Assembly (NCBI GenBank): GCA_015680685.1
Contig: MNCI01000975.1
Span: 45,130-109,129 of the forward strand
Origin: Gnetum montanum
Lineage: Eukaryota; Streptophyta; Gnetopsida; Gnetales; Gnetaceae
Length of the DNA stretch: 64,000 nucleotides
Direction of reading: 5' to 3'
This document shows positions 19,119-30,420 of the stretch, piece after piece. Below the pieces are notes generated by a model. It was given only the letters and a program-made list of their open reading frames with translations. It did no database searches and was not told the DNA's origin. Made by a program: the position numbers and the translations under genes. The stretch's first letter is position 1. Each line of letters opens with the position of its first letter.

Positions 19119-21400
19119 ATGTCTTCTTCTCATAAGAGAAATTCACCACCTAGGGATCATACAAAGAACAGTCGGCAATCAAAAACACATAACCTAAAGT
19201 TGCCAGTTCCTCAACAATATAGGGTGGAATATACTCATCCCGATGAGTATATACCTAACTTTACTTTTATCCTCCATCAAGATGAACAGATGCACTAGAG
19301 AGACTTGCAAGGTAACATAGTATTACCTCCAGATCGATCAGTCCCAAACATGCTCCTCCATGCTTTGGCACATATTGGCATGACACAGCTCTATGCTGAA
19401 TACGTTATAGGTGACTTTGACACAAGGGATTATCATCCTACAGCTGCACAACATATGAGGGACTTAAGGTAGGAAAGCCAACATACACTGTTGAAGGAAA
19501 AAGATGTCCCACATGTCCTAAGTGAAATGGGAGATGGTGAACCACTTATAACTAGTTCTATATTGAAAGATGTTCCCCCTCCTAATGATGGTGAGGAGGT
19601 GGGGTATCAGAACCTACGCTCCACGATACACAACCCTGGTTCTGATCCCTGTGAACACCAGCTGTTCACTGAGGAAATAACAACATATAACAAGGACAGG
19701 CACTCAGATCATCATCACAATCAGGGCCGAAGCCACAAAAGAGAAGGTAAGAAACATCATCATGGTGATGGTTCTCCCCCCCCTTCCCCTTCATCACATC
19801 ATCCACCCTCTCCTTCCACCTCTGGGCACAATCATAGAGAGCATAATGGTAAGGATAGAGGTAGAAAAAATGAGAGACCTCGATGAGAGAGTTGAGAGAG
19901 AGGACAAGGGCATGAATGAAGGGAAAGTAGGGAACAATGGAGACATCATAGACATCATGAAAGAGATGATCATGATGAGCCCCTACTTGTAACCCAAAGC
20001 ATGCTAAATATAATAGAGGCTATAAGGATACCCACAAGGCATTTAAAAGAAAGTCGGATCAAGTGCTTAGACATGAACAATATCCCATGCTTTGAGGGGG
20101 GATACAATGCTGATCCAAAGAATCATTTATAGGCATTCCATGATGCCTACGCCTTGTAGAACATAGAGAACAAGAGGTAGAAACTAAATTTGTTTCCCAG
20201 GACACTCATAAAGGAAGCAGAGAGTTGTTACCAATCCTTAGAGTTGGAAACCATCAGGAGGTGTAGTACGATGTTAGAACTCTTCAACGATAAGTATCAA
20301 ACGTACTACAGAATGTCTAATTTGCATAAGCAGATACAAGGATAGAAGAAAGGTACTCATGAACCCTTGGATGCTACCATGGGTCACTACTATGCATTGT
20401 TACATCATTGCCCAGGCCATGGTTATGCACAACAGGATCAACTCCACCACATCGTAGATGGGCTAAGACATGAGACTAGGAGATCCCTTGGGACTTATGC
20501 CCAAGAGAGACTATCAGAACTTAGAGACCATAAAGTACATCACTTGTTGGAGTAAGTGGCCAAAGAAGAAGGGGAGCTACAAAAAAGAGAAAGTATGGAA
20601 GAATACAACCGTGATCCCTCTCTTCAAAAGAGGGAAGTGAAATTTTGCGATGAAGAGGATGAGTCACCACTCAAAGAGTTGGTGAACAGAAAAACCTTAC
20701 CACTTCAGAAGTTAATAACAGAGGTGGTGGCTAAGGTAGATCAGATATAGGACTCCTTGGATAGTAGACTTGAACTTGTCCTGAAAATTGTAGATCAGTC
20801 TAAGGAGGAACAAAGTAGTGACAAGAACAAGACAAAGTAGAGAGATTCAAGCCTTGCACGTGACAAGGGTAAGGGGAAAATGAATATCTTTGATGAGGTT
20901 CTAGACTTAGACATAGAAAATGATGGTGGATGTGAGATTTGCCAATATGACCATCCTAAGGGATGTTTTCCAATCATCTCACATCTACAAGAGTCTAGGG
21001 TATATGCACTCAACTCGAGACTCAACAAATGGCAGACACCCTGAAGGTTACCTTATCCCCAAGGTAACCTAAGATAGTTCCACTAACCGTTAATGTATTA
21101 TCCAAGTGGAACTCCACCACAACCCATTGGACAACATCAGCAGTGGCAATACCCACAGTCATGGGGGATGCCACCACCAAAACAATAGTACCCTTACCGG
21201 TAGCCAGATCCATATGGATACTATGTGTAGCAGCAGATTTCTCCAAGTGACTCCATGGGTCATACAACTCCCCAACGTTACTACCATGTTTGGGAGTACT
21301 TTAGAAGGACTCCTTCTCCTCTGGGAGATGATCCATACCTATACCATCCTCCTACTCCATCCGCACCTCTTCCACCAGTAGTTCCCATAACACCTCCTGC
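19119..21400 (+). pseudogene. Family A gag
   Basis: From ATG 19,119: MSSSHKRNSPPRD, then PDEYIPNFTFILHQDEQ and TQLYAEYVIGDFDTRDYHP, then a His/Ser/Pro-rich linker (19,690-19,830). After a frameshift near 19,890 comes the capsid domain: RIPTRHLKESRIKCLDMNNI, FEGGYNADPKNHL, LFPRTLIKEAESCYQSL (20,190-20,240), GHYYALLHHCPGHGYAQQDQ, RSLGTYAQERLSELRDHKVH. The C-terminal part is Glu/Lys-rich, with CEICQYDHPKGCFPIISH (about 20,932-20,985) as a possible metal-binding block, and Pro-rich at 21,330-21,430. Gag forms the particle. Many stops are TAG, including CAG to TAG changes where the copy at 60,900-61,140 keeps Gln. The stop at 20,343-20,345 is shared with that copy. Confidence 0.85.
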
Positions 21401-22178
21401 TCCAATAATGCAAGGGGAACTCCCCACTCAACCAAAACAACGCCACTTTATGAGAGTTGTAAACATTCAACCTTCTATTGGTTCTGACAACCGTAAAAAG
21501 AGAAGACCTTTCTTTAGGACCAAAATCCTAGACAAGCTCTCACAACAACAAGTGGTTGAGTCTAGGTACGCTCCTCCAACACATAAAGCTTCGGAGCACC
21601 CTTCCATCCAAAAACAGAGCTTAACGTATACGGTTATGTTAACACATACCGTAATCAACTGGATCAAGGTAGGCCACCTTCCTAGGAAACTAACTGACCT
21701 TGGAAGTCTCTTAATTTATCTCCAAGTCACCGGGAATGAACCTCATAAGGCTCTTCTTGACTTAGATTCCGGAGTCAACTTAATTTCATGAGAGATGTAT
21801 CAAGCCTAGAACCTACCCCAACTTAAGAAGAGCAACATTCAACTGGAGCTAGCTAACCAGTCCATCATCATTCCCTTGGGATTGGTGAAGAAAATTGTTA
21901 CCACTGTGTGTGGTTGGTCCTACCTAGCCAATTTCCTGATGATAGAAGTTAACAATACTAAAGGGGACTTCCCAATCATAATGGGAAGGCCATGGCTGAG
22001 TACAATAGATGCGTACCTAGGGATCCATGATCTTTCCTTGGAGATATCTAAGGTAAATATTTATGAAAATATTGAGAAGAAGAAAGTTCCATGCATCACA
22101 TACAGTGACTCAGAGGGTGATGACATGGAAGAATGTTCAACATCTCTTCCATGTATTCGGTGTGCCCAAGAAACATAA
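21401..22178 (+). pseudogene. Family A aspartic protease
   Basis: Reads HTVINWIKVGHLPRKLTDLG, NEPHKALLDLDSGVNLIS with the DxG active-site region as DLDSG (about 21,755), PLGLVKKIVTTVCGWSYLAN, then the ILGRP-like block FPIIMGRPWLSTIDAYLGIH (about 21,969-22,030) and the tail CAQET followed by a stop at 22,178. This is the Athila-type protease that matures gag. Two stops interrupt it: TGA at 21,790, where the other copy has CGA, and TAG at 21,807-21,809, where family B has TGG (Trp). No RT follows, so protease is the last enzyme encoded. Confidence 0.85.
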
Positions 22179-24422
22179 ATTCAAAGGTGCCTATATGTAG
22201 CAACCACACAAGTAGTGGACACCCTGTGATTGACAACTAAATGAAAGAGCAGCCCAATATGCATGCAACAAATTGAGGAAACAACTCATGTTAACAACAA
22301 GGGCATAGATACATTGGAGTATGAGCATCGCCGACTTCCACCCCTTAATCTAAGAACATCAATGGGGAGAATTTGGGCACTTTTATGAAATTCAAATAGA
22401 CGTTCAATATTTCAAATCTCTCCCTTGCAATTTAGTCATGGGGGATATGGCCACCTATGCTAATCATTTGGGGCCCTCAATTCTTTTTAGTTTTTTTTAT
22501 TTTCCACATTTTTGTTTCACAAATTTTTTTTTACACATTTTTTTTACACGTTTTTGTTTTAAAAATTTTTGTCTTACAAATTTCTTTAACTTTTCTTTTT
22601 TTTGTTTTACAAATTTCTTTAACTTTTCTTATTTTTTTTTTACAACATCGTTCTACTTTTTCATTTTTTGTGTGTGTTTGTGTGTGTGTGATCCACCCTA
22701 TAAGTTTGTCACCCAATAAGTGTTCTTCATGATGGTATGAACTATGTTTCTATTGATTGCTAATGTTTGGTTTTTACCTTTAAGTCATGATGTTGATACT
22801 AAGGTATGTTTCTTTTAATATGGCAGGAAATGATTCCACTTCATCCATACATCCACAAAGTCCATGGTCTCTCTTGGCTTGGAAATGTACAGTCCCTTTC
22901 TAATAAGAACTTTATGAACCGGTGACTAGATTTTTCTCAAACTAAGGAAGGACTCAAGGATTGAAAAGGGTGTGACTTCAAGGGAACTTGATTTTTTTGT
23001 GTTGGCCATTCTCTTGGGTGCCTGGATATTTTCTTCTTGAGTTTTCTTACCGTTATGATGTTACCCAATTATTGGAAGCTGAGTTAATAAAAATAAGAAG
23101 TATTTGCATTGTGTGGTTCTCACGCATAAAAACACAAAACAAAAAAAAATCAAAAAAGAAGAAGTAGAAATTCAAAGCACACCCCTTAGACAAAATAATC
23201 TCTTGGGCTACAAGCACTAGTTATGGAACAAAAATAAAAAACATTCCCTCTAACTAAGGCCCTTCTCACTTCCCATTCTCTCCTCATTCGTTTCATAAGA
23301 ATGGTGGTGGCTCTTGGAGAGGCATTCTTGTTATTCAAGTAGATGGATTGGCCAAATGTATTAATGTGAAGTCACTGGATGTGGTTTTTTTGAGGCCAAA
23401 GTCGGAATGAGATTTACCAAGTCACATTAATCATGAAATATACAAGGGGCTGTACACCATCTTGTTCTTGGGATTCCATTCCATTCTCTTCTCTCCATCT
23501 TTCTCTCCATTATTCACCTCATTGCTAGTTGTATCATTAGTATATATTTTGGTAGTTGCATTATTTTCTTTTTGGTAAATTCTTGCGATTAAGACTTTAA
23601 CTCTTGTTCCAAATGACATTCCTAGAGCGTACGGACTCTTTGAATGTGGGTTTGTTAGGGCATTAATGGCATAATCCTTCTTTGGGGAGGACCCATTGAC
23701 ATTCCTATTTGGTGCACTTGTTAACTTCTTTTTCCTAAAATTTTTGCAATTAATTTTATTTTGTTCATTTCCATCTTGACATCCATTTCATCGATGTCAT
23801 AGTTGTCCCTTTTTATCTATCTTTCTTATTCCTTTTATTTCTCCATTCTATCGCTACCGAAGGTTCGTGATTAGTCATGGGGGTATGGTGCCCAATTTCT
23901 TTTGATTTTCTCCTAGCCCCTACACCTTTGGTAGTCATCATTAATATATCTACAAATCCGAATCAGCCATACCACAACCGAAGCCAACGGACCTTTCACT
24001 ATAGCAAGGTATCAACTACATTGAAATTCATTTACCCTTGCTAATATAAAATTGTGTTGTGCATGAAGATGGCAATCATACCACAATGGATTGGATCTGA
24101 AGAGAACACTTGGAATGGAGCAATGCTAAAGCAGCTATACAAGAAATGAGATCGATGGTGTGCTTATGGATGGACAACAAAAGGTGCAATCTTGGCGTTG
24201 GTAGCAACAACACTTATTTTTCTCTCTTTCTCAGTTACCAACTAAGGCCTGATGTCAATTGTAATAAGGTGTTCACCCTTGTTGTCATAAACACCAGTTT
24301 GTTGTGTCTTGTAATGATGATCTGTTCACATGTCCTCCCATTAGTTCCATTTGTTCCATTTGAGTTAATAATCCCATACCTTCCCGATATTATTGTAAGG
24401 AACTCGAGGATGAGTTTTCATT
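22179..24422 (+). other. Non-coding 3' part of the family A element with T-rich repeat
   Basis: Where an autonomous element has RT to integrase, this one has a T-rich minisatellite (22,490-22,650, TTTTGTTTTACAAATTTC-type units), AT-rich spacer and sequence shared with family B near 40,900 (AAGCACACCCCTTAGACAAA here at about 23,178). PPT-like TTAGTCATGGGGG words occur at about 22,433 and 23,872 as well as at the true tract. Frames at 22,438-22,732 are Phe runs from the T-rich repeat and are not genes. Confidence 0.7.
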
Positions 24423-24436
24423 TAGTCATGGGGGTA
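24423..24436 (+). other. Polypurine tract of the family A element
   Basis: TAGTCATGGGGGTA directly before the 3' LTR start TGATGGG. The plus-strand DNA primer would arise here. The same GGGGGTA|TG junction is seen on the minus strand at 56,657 and at 27,474. Confidence 0.85.
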
Positions 24437-25309
24437 TGATGGGACGTGATATCGCATGGGCCGCAATATCGTGTACGTGATATCGTAGCCTTTGCGATAT
24501 TGCATCCCTCGTGATATCATGTACGCGATATCGCGTCGTACCCTGCGATATCACATATGTGATATCACGGTGCGCCACCAAGTCTATAAATAAGAGGCAT
24601 CCCTCCCCTTGTTTCTCATCTAGGCCTAGTCCATAGTGAAACTCTGGCAATTTTTTCACTCCAGAGATAGATTAATTTCCATGTGCCTGCAGTAGGAACT
24701 CCAAAGTGAACGGATCTTTATTCGAGCAAACATTGTACCGAAACACAAGTTTGTGTATGGCAATAAAGATGAACTTCTTGGATAAACCTTGCAGTGAATG
24801 GAATAGGATAATTAGGATTTTATTTATTGTTATTTGTTATTCATCATTTAAATGCATTATTAGTTATTAAATATTTCTCAACCCTTCTCTCCTAATTAAG
24901 TACCTCAGTACGACCACTTCCAGCACATGCGTTACACGTGGTGATCCCAGCAATGACTAGCATTTGGTAACCACGGTTGCATTGGTTTAGGGTGTGAACG
25001 GTAAGTGGGAACGGATGCTGACGCTAGGTTAATTAAGACTTAGTTAATTCGTTAGAGTTAGTCAATTAGTCTCTTCCCTTCAACTCAATAGCATAGGAGA
25101 TAAAACCGAAAAAGATATAAAAATCATATACCTCGGAATTACTTAACCATACACCATGACAAATACACGTAAGTCTGGGAAGAGAACGAATAATTAACCT
25201 TAAGTGTTCCATGAGGTGTGTAGGCACTTAGTCTATGGAGTTTGACTGGATCACACGTGTTACACTTGTATTCATATGGTTGAGTGTAGGGGTACCTCGC
25301 CACTCATCA
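24437..25309 (+). repeat. 3' LTR of the family A element
   Basis: Starts TGATGGGACGTGATATCGC and ends CGCCACTCATCA; 873 bp. U3 has about eight GATATC palindromes over 24,447-24,570, including ACGCGATATCGCGT, then TCTATAAATAAGAGGC (24,582). It keeps more CpG in the palindromes than the 5' LTR. Confidence 0.9.
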
Positions 25310-25310
25310 T

Positions 25311-26816
25311 AAGCCATCTAAATGTTGGAATTATGGTAAAGTTGGTCATATAAACAATGATTATAAAGCCCCTCCAAAAAATGATAAATAAAGTAATGCA
25401 TCAAAAAGTGATAAAGCCCCTCGTTCTCAAGAGGAAGATTTGTATGTTGTCTCATCTTCTGATAATGGTGATACATATTCATGGTATGTGGACTCAGGTG
25501 CATTTCATCAATACACTCCACATGTTGATTGGTTCAGTGAGTATACATCATCTGATCTTGAAATGATAAGATTGGGTAATCATGGTTTATGCAAAGTTAT
25601 TAGTTACAAAAAGGTAAATATTCAATTTCAAAATAAAATAGTTAAATCAATTCCCAATGTACGTCATGTTCCAACACTTACTAAAAATCTCTTGTCTATA
25701 AGTGAATTGGATGATGCAAGACTAACTATTATCTTTGAAGGTAGAAAATGTTCAATATTGCATGGTTCATCTCTTTTGCTTCTAGAATTAAAATAAGAAA
25801 TTTGTATAAATTAGAAGCTAATACATTAAAATAGAAATTAAGTGCATTTGTAGTTATTGATTTAAATTCAAGTATTGATTTTTGGCATAAAAGAATGGGA
25901 CATATTGATGAAAAAGGACTTAAGGAACTTTACAAGTAAGGTAAATTTAAGGTTTCAAAATATTCCTTGGATTTCTTTCATCATTGTCCAAATGGTAAAT
26001 AGAGGCATCATAGTTTTTGAAGAAATAATGCTAAATCTCTTTAGATATTGGAACTAATACATAGTGATGTATGTGAACCTATTAAAGATATTAAAACAAG
26101 TTTTCTTGGAGGTGCTATGTATTATGTTTATTTTATTGATGATTATTCTAGAAAGAGATGGATCTATTTATTAAAACATTAGTTTGAAGTATTTGAAAAA
26201 TTCATAGAATTCAAATCTCTTATTGAGAATTATTTAGGAAAGAAAATTAAAATTTTAAGAATTGACATGGTAGTGATTTTTACGCCAATGAATTTAATAA
26301 TTTTTATAAAGAACAAGGCATTCAAAGATAAAATAATATTCCAAGGACTCCTAAACAAAATGGAGTAGCAAAGTGCTTCAATTAAACATTAATGGAATGT
26401 GTCAAATGTATGCTTAGTGAATCTAGGCTGAAGCAATAATAAACGCATGTTATCTTATCAATAGATCTTCTTCATTAGCTCTTGATGAAAAAATTCCAAA
26501 GAAATTTTGGAGTGGTAGGTCCATTAATTTAAACTATTTGAGGGTTTTTGGTTGTGAATCCTATGTACATGTTCCAAAATATAATAGGTTCAAATTAGAA
26601 TCTAAGTTCATCAAATGTATTTTTCTTGGCTATGGAAATGATGTCAAAGCTTATAAGTTGTATAACCCACAAACTAAAAGGATTATTTATAGTCAAGATG
26701 TTATCTTTAGAGAAAAATGTGGATCTATGAAGGAGGAATCTTCCAATACTAAAACTTCTTCAAATGATGTAACTCCTATGTATGTGCTTGTTGAAATTAA
26801 TCATGAAATTTTTTAG
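25311..26816 (+). pseudogene. Ty1/copia gag end, protease and integrase
   Basis: Resumes the copia frame with a zinc knuckle decayed at two Cys (CWNYGKVGHINNDY), then protease YSWYVDSGAFHQYTPHV (about 25,480-25,530) with the DSG active site and VRHVPTLTKNLLSISEL, then integrase: FWHKRMGHIDEKGLKELYK, the HHCPNGK zinc end, a D-containing core start LIHSDVCEPI, YVYFIDDYSRKRWIYLL (about 26,130-26,180), and the distal domain LRVFGCESYVHVPKY, FIKCIFLGYG, YNPQTKRIIYSQDVIFRE (26,538-26,740). The order protease-integrase identifies copia. The integrase core has many stops and frameshifts. RT and RNase H, which should follow, are missing after 26,816: the copy is truncated and joined to family B sequence. 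Confidence 0.87.
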
Positions 26817-26819
26817 GGT

Positions 26820-27473
26820 CATCCTCACTCAATTGGGCATATTTCCCCTAGCGAATAGAATGGATAGTACGTTGTCATCACCTTGTGCTTAAATGTAAAC
26901 TAAGGGATTCAAAAAGGTTACTTAGTAAGGAAACTTTACAAAAACTAATGTTGATCTATTGGTGACTGTAGGTGATGATCAAAGAAATGCTTAAGGAAGA
27001 AGGTCTTTTCCAAGAACAAAAACAAAGCCAAGAGAGGGATAATGGAGGATATGCCCATGGACAAATCGTAGAACATACAAGATTATAGCTCAAACATCAC
27101 ATGTTTACTAGATCCATGGGATGATGAGAAGAAATTTTAGTTCATCATTTAAGAATGTCCTACATAACTAGAGAAGCATTGACATAATAATCAAGGTTGG
27201 AAGTTTGCCATTGCTAGCAGCAACAAGAAGAATCATCTTCAGTAGATTTTTGAAGACCCCTATAATTTCTGTAATCTTCAATGTTTGTCTAGTTCTTTTG
27301 TCACTTTTTTATTTTGTGTGCATCCACTTGAATAAAATTTTATAATGTAGTAGTCAAAGTTAGTTAGTAGTTAGCATCAGTCAATAATACCATCATTTTA
27401 AATTTTTTGTAAAAAAAAACTCAATCCAATCTTGTTAACTCAAGGATGAGTTTTTACTCAGTTGTGGGGGTAT
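26820..27473 (+). mobile_element. 3' untranslated end of a family B element
   Basis: Non-coding sequence ending in a polypurine tract (CTCAGTTGTGGGGGTA) directly before the family B LTR at 27,474. The stretch GAACTCAAGGATGAGTTTT before the tract matches the minus-strand copy at 36,545-36,570 and the family A tail. The upstream limit against the copia fragment is approximate. Confidence 0.5.
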
Positions 27474-28150
27474 GATGAAGCATCAATTTCCTATGTCAAT
27501 GCAGCATCAACTACATCAATGTGTACGTGTCAACAGGATCCCATCCATGCAATCCTATCAACGTAAGGTTTGCTGCATCAATAATTACTTGTTGCTATAG
27601 CATCTATTTTTGCCTATAAATATGCATGCTCTAGTTGTGTATTTGCATTCTTTGGTTAATAGAGTAGTCAAGCCTTTGCAATTTTATTTCATAGTCTTAG
27701 AAAATAGCTGGTTAATGCCTACAATGGGAATATGAGTTAGTTGTACGGTGTCTTCTTTGAGTGGCAATGTACGTGGACACATTCCATGAATGGTAATAAG
27801 ATCAAGATTGATTCTTATTCATTGTAGCACTTTGACTTAGATTAAATTTACTTTCCATGCAATTTACTTTACATTTACTTAGTTAATATATATGTTTCCA
27901 TGCATATTAATGAATTGATAGAATGAGTGTGATCAGTTTTGAGCATAAACATGTATTCGCTTGGCAATCTTAGTAGCGTTATTACTTGGTTTACCTAGTA
28001 GCATAGTGCTTGGTAAATCTAGTAGTGGATACATGGGTTCAAGACATGTATGGCATGCTAGAAATAGACACTTATCAACCATAGGCTATTTTAGACTTTA
28101 CCTTTCCATTGTTAATTATATTAAAAAATTAATTTCTCTATTATTGTCAA
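27474..28150 (+). repeat. Family B LTR, truncated at its 3' end
   Basis: Starts TGATGAAGCATCAATTTCC after GGGGGTA. U3 repeats CATCAA/TCAATG words (27,478-27,580). TATA lies at 27,616-27,623 (GCCTATAAATATGC), and GGTAATAAGATCAAG near 27,790 matches the polyadenylation region. It matches the family B LTR at 35,650-36,529 in the reverse orientation up to about 28,080. The CACTATTCA-type end is missing, and Ogre-like gag sequence follows. Confidence 0.7.
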
Positions 28151-28169
28151 CAGTAGCATAAGGCCAAAA

Positions 28170-29500
28170 CAACATCAACTATCTCTATTTTGATGCCTTA
28201 AGTAACCTTGCCTATAGGCTTGCCTCTTATAAACTTCACTAAATACAATGGTTAAGGGGATCCCAATGCACATATAGTAACCTCTTGATCTGAGTGCCTT
28301 TTTTTACAAGCTTGGCCTCATATGATAATGAGAATTTTTCCCATGTCCCTCAAGGGAAAGGCTTTAGATTGGTATCAAACCTTACCTAGGGTTTTTATCT
28401 CTTTCCTTGAGGACCTAATCAACTAATTTTTCAGCTTATTTAAATACAACTTGAAGCTAGATGCCAGATTAGATCAATTGATAAAGGTGAGGTAGGAGTC
28501 ACTTGAACTAGTCAAAAGATTCATTCAAAGGTGGAACTCAATACTTAACAAGATTCCAAATCCTATTGCTAAAACTCATCTCTTGGCCATATACAAGGGA
28601 TTAGTAAATGACTTTATCAAGTTAAATTTGTACTACCTAGAGCCTTAGTCATTAAGCCAAGCCTTCTCACAACTCAAAAACATTAAGGAGGTACATGAAG
28701 CAAGCAACAATCTGACCTATGTGCCCTATAAAAACAAACATGCAAACAGAGATAGGGATAGGACTAAGAAAGAACATAGAACTATGGTTGCAATATAAAA
28801 AGAGAAAAAACAAGGAAAGAGGAGGAGATCACCACCATACAATACATCCCTTAACTCATTGCAACCATCCACTTCCTACATCCCAAATCAACCAAGGCTA
28901 AACTTTTGGCGTAAGGATAGGTCTCAATACACTAGGTTGCCTATGAAGCTCTTTGAACTTCAAGAATAGTTTCTTAAAGATGACCATATACAACATAAGA
29001 AATTTTCTAAAGAGGCTCATAAGTGGCAAGATGATTTTTGTGACATAACTAGAGATCCAATGATAGCTACCAAAGATAATCCTAAGCTACCAAGGTACTT
29101 TAGACTAGATAGGTTTTGTCATTATCATTAAATGGTTGGTCATGACATCAATTTTTATCTAGCATTAAAGGATGATCTCTAGAAGATGATAAACCATACA
29201 GAGTTGGTAGTGAGCCAACAACAACTCTTATACAATGGCCTCATTTAGAAAAACCAAATAGTATAATCCTCCTAGGAAACCATTTGTCATTACAATACCC
29301 CCATGAGCCCAAAACACAAATCCAAAAGAGACATTCATCATAATGCAATCAACAATTTTACAATCCTCCAAAACCTAAGGAACCATTTGTTATCTAAGTT
29401 CCTCCATCTTCAACATCTAAGACCATAATAACCCATGACCAAAGCCAACATATAGTGACCCACAATTCAAAGGTTAGCAAGAAACCTTCATCCCAATGAT
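28170..29500 (+). pseudogene. Ogre-like gag fragment, second copy
   Basis: From about 28,235 the frame reads FTKYNG, GDPNAHIVT, MRIFPMSLKGKALDWYQTLP, LFKYNLKLDARLDQLIKV, LVKRFIQRWNSILNKIPNP, LLAIYKGLVNDFIKLNLYYL and later FKYFRLDRF-type sequence with GHDINFYLALKDDL at about 29,140-29,185. It aligns with the minus-strand copy at 10,130-9,150 throughout, including the Pro/Asn-rich tail. The N-terminal Pro-rich part is absent (truncated against the B LTR). About one stop per 25 codons. Confidence 0.82.
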
Positions 29501-29699
29501 GACAAAAATAACCTATTACCAAACCAACAACAAGGTCCACTAAAGGTAACTAATGACAAAAGGCTTTGGAACAACAAACACCAAGACCAACTACAGCCAT
29601 GGACAAGGGACCTAAAGCACATAAACTAAAACCTAAGCTAAAAACTCTAGGAAGGGTGGAGGAGGTTAGAACCACTAAGGCTGAAACATAAGGTGCTAA

Positions 29700-30420
29700 G
29701 GGAAAGAGCTGCCTTACAACAATGGAACAAGCCAAATGATCATTAAAATAAAAAAACACATCACCAAACTTGTATGACTTGGTCATGACCTCTCCTACAT
29801 ATAGGAATGCACTAGCTCAAGTTTTAACCTCCATCCCTATGAGCAGAGACATTCCTACCAATAGAGAGTCAATTCACTCTATCATTGAACAATCTTCACT
29901 TAAGGAAAATGGGCATCGACCCATGCTCAACTTCTATGACACTGAAGTGAGGACTGACTCTAGTAATAGACAAGTGCTATTTTCTCCTCTCCTTATCACC
30001 AAACATGTTGGAAGATACAAGGTTTGTCATGTTCATGTAGATGATGGAACAACCATTAATGTGATACCATATTCCATTGTTAACAAGTTAGGCTTAACCA
30101 AAAATATCCAAGTGACCACTACCTTAGCACTCAAATCATTCAATGGATCATGAGTAATAGTGTGAGTTTCTATCTCCTTGGATTTCATAGCCAGAAAATA
30201 GTTTTCCACATCTACTAATTTCCTTGTAGTTGAATAGACATTTAGTTTTAAATTTATCCTAGGGAGATCATGGTTGGATAAGCTTCATGTAGTTTCATCA
30301 CCTATACATCAGGAGATTCACTTGCCATAGAAGGATGGAAAATTATGATCCATTATGACAATGTGTTGTTGCCTTCAGTTAACTATGTCAACATCCACGA
30401 AGGTTTAATGGTGGGGTTTC
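29700..30420 (+). pseudogene. Ogre-like aspartic protease, second copy
   Basis: An open frame at 29,770-30,153 holds LYDLVMTSPTYRNALAQVL, SRDIPTNRESIHSIIEQSS and CHVHVDDGTTINVIPYSIVN (the active-site region, DDGT). After a stop, KFILGRSWLDKLHVVSSPIH and QEIHLP follow (about 30,250-30,320). It matches the minus-strand protease at 8,470-7,890. No RT follows; a tandem array begins within 300 bp. Confidence 0.82.

Larger units (their letters stand above)
18134..25309 (+). mobile_element. Nearly complete family A gypsy element, gag-protease only (non-autonomous)
   Basis: A 7,176-bp element with two LTRs (18,134-18,973 and 24,437-25,309), a tRNA-Asp-type primer-binding site (18,975-18,992), gag, protease and a polypurine tract, inserted in a copia gag. 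No RT, RNase H or integrase block occurs between the protease end (22,178) and the 3' LTR; this 2.3-kb part holds T-rich repeats and untranslated sequence. Flanks are GAAGT (left) and TAAGC (right), sharing AAG, so the target duplication is blurred. By gag, protease and PBS it belongs near Athila. Such gag-only LTR elements are known in plants (TR-GAG type). Family B elements in this window carry the missing enzymes. Confidence 0.85.

Noticed and set aside
22438-22732. Two overlapping Phe/Cys-rich open frames of about 90 codons
   Set aside because: They are products of a T-rich minisatellite; the matching Phe-rich frames in the minus-strand copy (58,791-58,423) have the same origin.
26538-26816. 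Separate host gene downstream of the copia integrase
   Set aside because: LRVFGCESYVHVPKY and CIFLGYG are the usual distal part of copia integrase, in place and in order.
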